This document shows positions 59,136-64,000 of a DNA stretch of 64,000 nucleotides, one piece after another. A model generated the notes under the pieces. It had not been told where the DNA came from and ran no database searches. It worked only from the letters and a program-made list of their open reading frames with translations. Position numbers and translations under genes: made by a program. Origin of the DNA: Pseudeuparius sepicola. Its lineage: Eukaryota > Arthropoda > Insecta > Coleoptera > Anthribidae. The DNA lies in contig OY987299.1 in the NCBI GenBank assembly GCA_963920635.1, forward strand, positions 124,063,373-124,127,372, given 5' to 3'. Within the stretch, counting starts at the first letter, position 1, and each line of letters opens with the position of its first letter.

Positions 59136-61207
59136 TTGCGAACCTCGTCTTCACCCCTTTCCACCCTCAAGACCGAAAAACGTAAAAAAATCGGGGAAAC
59201 CACCGTTTTCACTTGCATGACTTTTCTTTTCACGGAAATTAGTTTAAGGCCGCCTATTCTAACTATCCACAAAGAATCAGAATTTGCGAACCTCGTCTTC
59301 ACCCCTTTCCACCCCCAAGACCGAAAAACTTTAAAAAATCGGGAAAACCGCCGTTTTCACTTGCATGACTTTTCTTTTCACGGAAATTAGTTTAAGGCCA
59401 CCTATTCTAACTATCCACAAAGAATCAGAATTTGCGAACCTCGTCTTCACCCCTTTCCACCCCCAAGACCGAAAAACTTAAAAAAATCGGGAAAACCGCC
59501 GTTTTCACTTGCATGACTTTTCTTTTCACGGAAATTAGTTTAAGGCCACCTATTCTAACTATCCACAAAGAATCAGAATTTGCGAACCTCGTCTTCACCC
59601 CTTTCCACCCCCAAGACCGAAAAACCTAAAAAAATCGGGAAAACGGCCGTTTTCACTTGCATGACTTTTATTTTCACGGAAATTAGTTTAAGGCCACCTA
59701 TTCTAACTATCCAAGAAGAATCAGAATTTGCGAACCTCGTCTTCACCCCTTTCCACCCTCAAGACCGAAAAACGTAAAAAAATCGGGGAAACCGCCGTTT
59801 TCACTTGCATGACTTTTCTTTTCACGGAAATTAGTTTAAGGCCACCTATTCTAACTATCCACAAATAATCAGAATTTGCGAACCTCGTTTTCACCCCTTT
59901 CCACCCCCAAGACCGAAAAACGTAAAAAAATCGGGGAAACCGCCGTTTTCACTTGCATGACTTTTCTTTTCACGGAAATTAGTTTAAGGCCACCTATTCT
60001 AACTATCCACGAAGAATCAGAATTTGCGAACCTCGTCTTCACCCCTTTCCACCCTCAAGACCGAAAAACGTAAAAAAATCGGGGAAACCGCCGTTTTCAC
60101 TTGCATGACTTTTCTTTTCACGGAAATTAGTTTAAGGCCACCTATTCTAACTATCCACGAAGAATCAGAATTTGCGAACCTCGTCTTCACCCCTTTCCAC
60201 CCCCAAGACCGAAAAACGTAAAAAAATCGGGGAAACCGCCGTTTTCACTTGCATGACTTTTCTTTTCACGGAAATTAGTTTAAGGCCACCTATTCTAACT
60301 ATCCACGAAGAATCAGAATTTGCGAACCTCGTCTTCACCCCTTTCCACCCTCAAGACCGAAAAACGTAAAAAAATCGGGGAAACCGCCGTTTTCACTTGC
60401 ATGACTTTTCTTTTCACGGAAATTAGTTTAAGGCCACCTATTCTAACTATCCACAAATAATCAGAATTTGCGAACCTCGTCTTCACCCCTTTCCACCACC
60501 AAGACCGAAAAACGTAAAAAAATCGGGGAAACCGCCGTTTTCACTTGCATGACTTTTCTTTTCACGGAAATTAGTTTAAGGCCACCTATTCTAACTATCC
60601 ACAAAGAATCAGAATTTGCGAACCTCGTCTTCACCCCTTTCCACCCCCAAGACCGAAAAACGTAAAAAAATCGGGGAAACCGCCGTTTTCACTTGCATGA
60701 CTTTTCTTTTCACGGAAATTAGTTTAAGGCCACCTATTCTAACTATCCACAAAGAATCAGAATTTGCGAACCTCGTCTTCACCCCTTTCCACCCCCAAGA
60801 CCGAAAAACTTTAAAAAATCGGGAAAACCGCCGTTTTCACTTGCATGACTTTTCTTTTCAGGGAAATTAGTTTAAGGCCACCTATTCTAACTATCCACGA
60901 AGAATCAGAATTTGCGAACCTCGTCTTCACATCTTTCCACCCCCAAGACCGAAAAACGTAAAAAAATCGGGGAAACCGCCGTTTTCACTTGCATGACTTT
61001 TCTTTTCACGGAAATTAGTTTAAGGCCACCTATTCTAACTATCCACAAAGAATCAGAATTTGCGAACCTCGTCTTCACCCCTTTCCACCCTCAAGACCGA
61101 AAAACTTTAAAAAATCGGGAAAACCGCCGTTTTCACTTGCATGACTTTTCTTTTCACGGAAATTAGTTTAAGGCCACCTATTCTAACTATCCACAAATAA
61201 TCAGAAT
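59136..61207 (+). repeat. 14-monomer unit (2072 bp) of the right-hand domain, copy 1
   Basis: It has GAAACCACCG with GGCCGCCTATTC (59136 monomer), type B, C/CCAAGAAG (59580), CCTCGTTTTC (59876), CCACCACCAAG (60468) and CACATCTTTCC (60912). All of these recur 2072 bp later. Compared with the preceding 11-monomer unit, it has three more monomers and new markers after the CCTCGTTTTC monomer. Confidence 0.88.
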
Positions 61208-63279
61208 TTGCGAACCTCGTCTTCACCCCTTTCCACCCTCAAGACCGAAAAACGTAAAAAAATCGGGGAAACCACCGTTTTCACTTGCATGACTTTTCTT
61301 TTCACGGAAATTAGTTTAAGGCCGCCTATTCTAACTATCCACAAAGAATCAGAATTTGCGAACCTCGTCTTCACCCCTTTCCACCCCCAAGACCGAAAAA
61401 CTTTAAAAAATCGGGAAAACCGCCGTTTTCACTTGCATGACTTTTCTTTTCACGGAAATTAGTTTAAGGCCACCTATTCTAACTATCCACAAAGAATCAG
61501 AATTTGCGAACCTCGTCTTCACCCTTTTCCACCCCCAAGACCGAAAAACTTAAAAAAATCGGGAAAACCGCCGTTTTCACTTGCATGACTTTTCTTTTCA
61601 CGGAAATTAGTTTAAGGCCACCTATTCTAACTATCCACAAAGAATCAGAATTTGCGAACCTCGTCTTCACCCCTTTCCACCCCCAAGACCGAAAAACCTA
61701 AAAAAATCGGGAAAACGGCCGTTTTCACTTGCATTACTTTTATTTTCACGGAAATTAGTTTAAGGCCACCTATTCTAACTATCCAAGAAGAATCAGAATT
61801 TGCGAACCTCGTCTTCACCCCTTTCCACCCTCAAGACCGAAAAACGTAAAAAAATCGGGGAAACCGCCGTTTTCACTTGCATGACTTTTCTTTTCACGGA
61901 AATTAGTTTAAGGCCACCTATTCTAACTATCCACAAATAATCAGAATTTGCGAACCTCGTTTTCACCCCTTTCCACCCCCAAGACCGAAAAACGTAAAAA
62001 AATCGGGGAAACCGCCGTTTTCACTTGCATGACTTTTCTTTTCACGGAAATTAGTTTAAGGCCACCTATTCTAACTATCCACGAAGAATCAGAATTTGCG
62101 AACCTCGTCTTCACCCCTTTCCACCCTCAAGACCGAAAAACGTAAAAAAATCGGGGAAACCGCCGTTTTCACTTGCATGACTTTTCTTTTCACGGAAATT
62201 AGTTTAAGGCCACCTATTCTAACTATCCACGAAGAATCAGAATTTGCGAACCTCGTCTTCACCCCTTTCCACCCCCAAGACCGAAAAACGTAAAAAAATC
62301 GGGGAAACCGCCGTTTTCACTTGCATGACTTTTCTTTTCACGGAAATTAGTTTAAGGCCACCTATTCTAACTATCCACGAAGAATCAGAATTTGCGAACC
62401 TCGTCTTCACCCCTTTCCACCCTCAAGACCGAAAAACGTAAAAAAATCGGGGAAACCGCCGTTTTCACTTGCATGACTTTTCTTTTCACGGAAATTAGTT
62501 TAAGGCCACCTATTCTAACTATCCACAAATAATCAGAATTTGCGAACCTCGTCTTCACCCCTTTCCACCACCAAGACCGAAAAACGTAAAAAAATCGGGG
62601 AAACCGCCGTTTTCACTTGCATGACTTTTCTTTTCACAGAAATTAGTTTAAGGCCACCTATTCTAACTATCCACAAAGAATCAGAATTTGCGAACCTCGT
62701 CTTCACCCCTTTCCACCCCCAAGACCGAAAAACGTAAAAAAATCGGGGAAACCGCCGTTTTCACTTGCATGACTTTTCTTTTCACGGAAATTAGTTTAAG
62801 GCCACCTATTCTAACTATCCACAAAGAATCAGAATTTGCGAACCTCGTCTTCACCCCTTTCCACCCCCAAGACCGAAAAACTTTAAAAAATCGGGAAAAC
62901 CGCCGTTTTCACTTGCATGACTTTTCTTTTCAGGGAAATTAGTTTAAGGCCACCTATTCTAACTATCCACGAAGAATCAGAATTTGCGAACCTCGTCTTC
63001 ACATCTTTCCACCCCCAAGACCGAAAAACGTAAAAAAATCGGGGAAACCGCCGTTTTCACTTGCATGACTTTTCTTTTCACGGAAATTAGTTTAAGGCCA
63101 CCTATTCTAACTATCCACAAAGAATCAGAATTTGCGAACCTCGTCTTCACCCCTTTCCACCCTCAAGACCGAAAAACGTAAAAAAATCGGGGAAACCGCC
63201 GTTTTCACTTGCATGACTTTTCTTTTCACGGAAATTAGTTTAAGGCCACCTATTCTAACTATCCACAAATAATCAGAAT
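61208..63279 (+). repeat. 14-monomer unit (2072 bp) of the right-hand domain, copy 2
   Basis: It repeats copy 1 marker for marker (GGCCGCCTATTC near 61321, CCAAGAAG near 61784, CCTCGTTTTC near 61957, CCACCACCAAG near 62566, CACATCTTTCC near 63001). Private changes are CACCCTTTTCC near 61522, TGCATTACTT near 61731 and TTTCACAGAAAT near 62633. The next monomer is CCACCACCAAG again rather than GAAACCACCG, so a third copy does not follow. Confidence 0.88.
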
Positions 63280-63723
63280 TTGCGAACCTCGTCTTCACCC
63301 CTTTCCACCACCAAGACCGAAAAACGTAAAAAAATCGGGGAAACCGCCGTTTTCACTTGCATGACTTTTCTTTTCACGGAAATTAGTTTAAGGCCACCTA
63401 TTCTAACTATCCACAAAGAATCAGAATTTGCGAACCTCGTCTTCACCCCTTTCCACCCCCAAGACCGAAAAACGTAAAAAAATCGGGGAAACCGCCGTTT
63501 TCACTTGCATGACTTTTCTTTTCACGGAAATTAGTTTAAGGCCACCTATTCTAACTATCCACAAAGAATCAGAATTTGCGAACCTCGTCTTCACCCCTTT
63601 CCACCCCCAAGACCGAAAAACTTTAAAAAATCGGGAAAACCGCCGTTTTCACTTGCATGACTTTTCTTTTCAGGGAAATTAGTTTAAGGCCACCTATTCT
63701 AACTATCCACGAAGAATCAGAAT
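63280..63723 (+). repeat. Three-monomer duplication at a 5-monomer (740 bp) offset
   Basis: The CCACCACCAAG, type A and type D/CAGGG monomers at 62540-62983 are repeated here. The following monomer (63724) is a CCCTCAAG/palindrome type instead of the CACATCTTTCC type, so homology ends. Two successive palindromic monomers (63724, 63872) then close the window. Confidence 0.85.
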
Positions 63724-63871
63724 TTGCGAACCTCGTCTTCACCCCTTTCCACCCTCAAGACCGAAAAACGTAAAAAAATCGGGAAAACGGCCGTTTTCAC
63801 TTGCATGACTTTTATTTTCACGGAAATTAGTTTAAGGCCACCTATTCTAACTATCCACAAAGAATCAGAAT

Positions 63872-64000
63872 TTGCGAACCTCGTCTTCACCCCTTTCCAC
63901 CCCCAAGACCGAAAAACGTAAAAAAATCGGGAAAACGGCCGTTTTCACTTGCATGACTTTTATTTTCACGGAAATTAGTTTAAAGCCACCTATTCTAACT
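63872..64000 (+). repeat. Last, partial monomer (129 bp)
   Basis: This is a palindromic CGT-type monomer with TTTTATTTTC and TTTAAAGCCACC, cut off by the window end. The array evidently continues beyond the window on both sides, since the first monomer also lacks its first three bases. Confidence 0.95.

Larger units (their letters stand above)
1..64000 (+). repeat. 148-bp satellite DNA array (433 monomers, candidate centromeric/pericentromeric)
   Basis: The sequence repeats with a 148-bp period from first to last base, always in the same orientation. Using TTGCGA as monomer start, starts run from three bases before the window to 63872, giving 433 monomers. Most adjacent monomers differ at only a few positions. 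No transposon, microsatellite block, unique spacer or inversion interrupts the array. The unit is close to the length of nucleosome-core DNA, and monomers are organised into higher-order repeats, as is typical of eukaryotic centromeric satellites (known pattern). Centromere function is an inference, because no CENH3/CENP-A data are available. It could also be a subtelomeric or knob-type heterochromatic satellite. The taxon is not identified. Confidence 0.97.

Noticed and set aside
146..63921. Hundreds of 65-126 codon open frames on the + strand and 63-106 codon frames on the - strand
   Set aside because: They start at TTG (or internal ATG) once per monomer and overlap one another. 148 is one more than a multiple of 3, so the frame shifts each monomer and stops at the same place. 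Longer frames only appear where a monomer is 147 bp, where a D-type tract removes a stop, or where TAG became TGG (38.96 and 50.80 kb). No codon bias, gene structure or recognisable domain is seen.
1..64000. CRISPR array
   Set aside because: The whole 148-bp period is repeated with no unique spacers, and the unit is far longer than CRISPR repeats.
1..64000. rDNA spacer, 5S rDNA cluster or telomeric/subtelomeric repeat
   Set aside because: No 5S, 18S or 28S sequence and no TTAGGG- or TTTAGGG-type tracts appear. Every part of the 148-bp period is the same anonymous satellite.
1..64000. Naming the satellite family or species from memory
   Set aside because: Several plant and animal lineages have satellites of about 145-150 bp and I cannot match this monomer to one with confidence. 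A BLAST or repeat-database search of one monomer would decide.
1..64000. Assembly artefact as explanation for the repeated blocks
   Set aside because: Not excluded, but each duplicated block carries private substitutions (for example 10755-10768, 20191, 37435, 48440), which simple assembly duplication would not produce. The 8.08/43.6-kb pair, where I saw no differences, is the one most worth read-level checking.

Overview
The whole 64 kb window is one uninterrupted head-to-tail tandem array of a 148-bp satellite monomer. I see no gene, RNA gene, transposon, unrelated spacer or inverted block anywhere in it. Taking the monomer start as the TTGCGA motif, I count 433 monomers: a first one missing 3 bases, a last one of 129 bp, and 431 between. 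Twenty-nine have a non-148 length, and their summed length changes (one -56 deletion plus a net -6) account exactly for the window length. The monomer is 43% G+C (64 of 148) and has a strong strand asymmetry (42 C against 22 G on the + strand). Long satellite arrays with a nucleosome-sized unit and layered higher-order repeats (HORs) are typical of eukaryotic centromeric or pericentromeric heterochromatin. I therefore infer a plant or animal centromere-type array from a long-read assembly. I do not recognise the family well enough to name the organism.

Monomers fall into recurring sequence types, distinguished mainly at monomer positions 47-49, 61, 66, 91, 98, 136 and 139. Type A carries CGTAAAAAAATCGGGG. 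Type B carries CTTAAAAAAATCGGGA. Type C carries CCT or CGT upstream, then a perfect 16-bp palindrome and usually TTTTATTTTC. Type D carries CTTTAAAAAATCGGGA. A further variant has TTTTCAGGG at position 98. The order of types, plus rare private marker mutations, reveals HORs at many scales.

Layout: (1) 1-13.3 kb: two full copies and one partial copy of a roughly 5-kb, 34/35-monomer unit, the second with a 56-bp deletion at 7.44 kb. (2) 13.3-16.4 kb: an 11-monomer (1628 bp) duplication. (3) 16.4-19.6 kb: mosaic of earlier modules. (4) 19.6-28.7 kb: 14-monomer (2072 bp) units separated by a 19-monomer block, giving a 33-monomer (4884 bp) period. (5) 27.6-35.2 kb: a segment repeated 39 monomers (5767 bp) apart, enclosing a cluster of 147-bp monomers. 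(6) 35.6-38.3 kb: a 9-monomer (1332 bp) duplication. (7) 38.4-44.8 kb: a mosaic re-using segments from the first 10 kb. (8) 45.1-50.2 kb: an 18-monomer (2665 bp) duplication. (9) 50.3-53.5 kb: copies of modules seen at 38.4 kb and 10.9 kb. (10) 53.8-64 kb: a distinct domain with 11-monomer, 14-monomer and 5-monomer spacings, a run of five nearly identical monomers and few palindromic monomers.

Nothing here works together as genes. The biology is in the array: candidate kinetochore or heterochromatin DNA shaped by unequal exchange, conversion and amplification. All 65-126 aa open frames are periodic by-products of the repeat. Distinctive observations are the variant-specific dyad symmetry, near-helical spacing of A/T tracts, long-range near-identical segments, and recurrent 11- and 14-monomer spacings.
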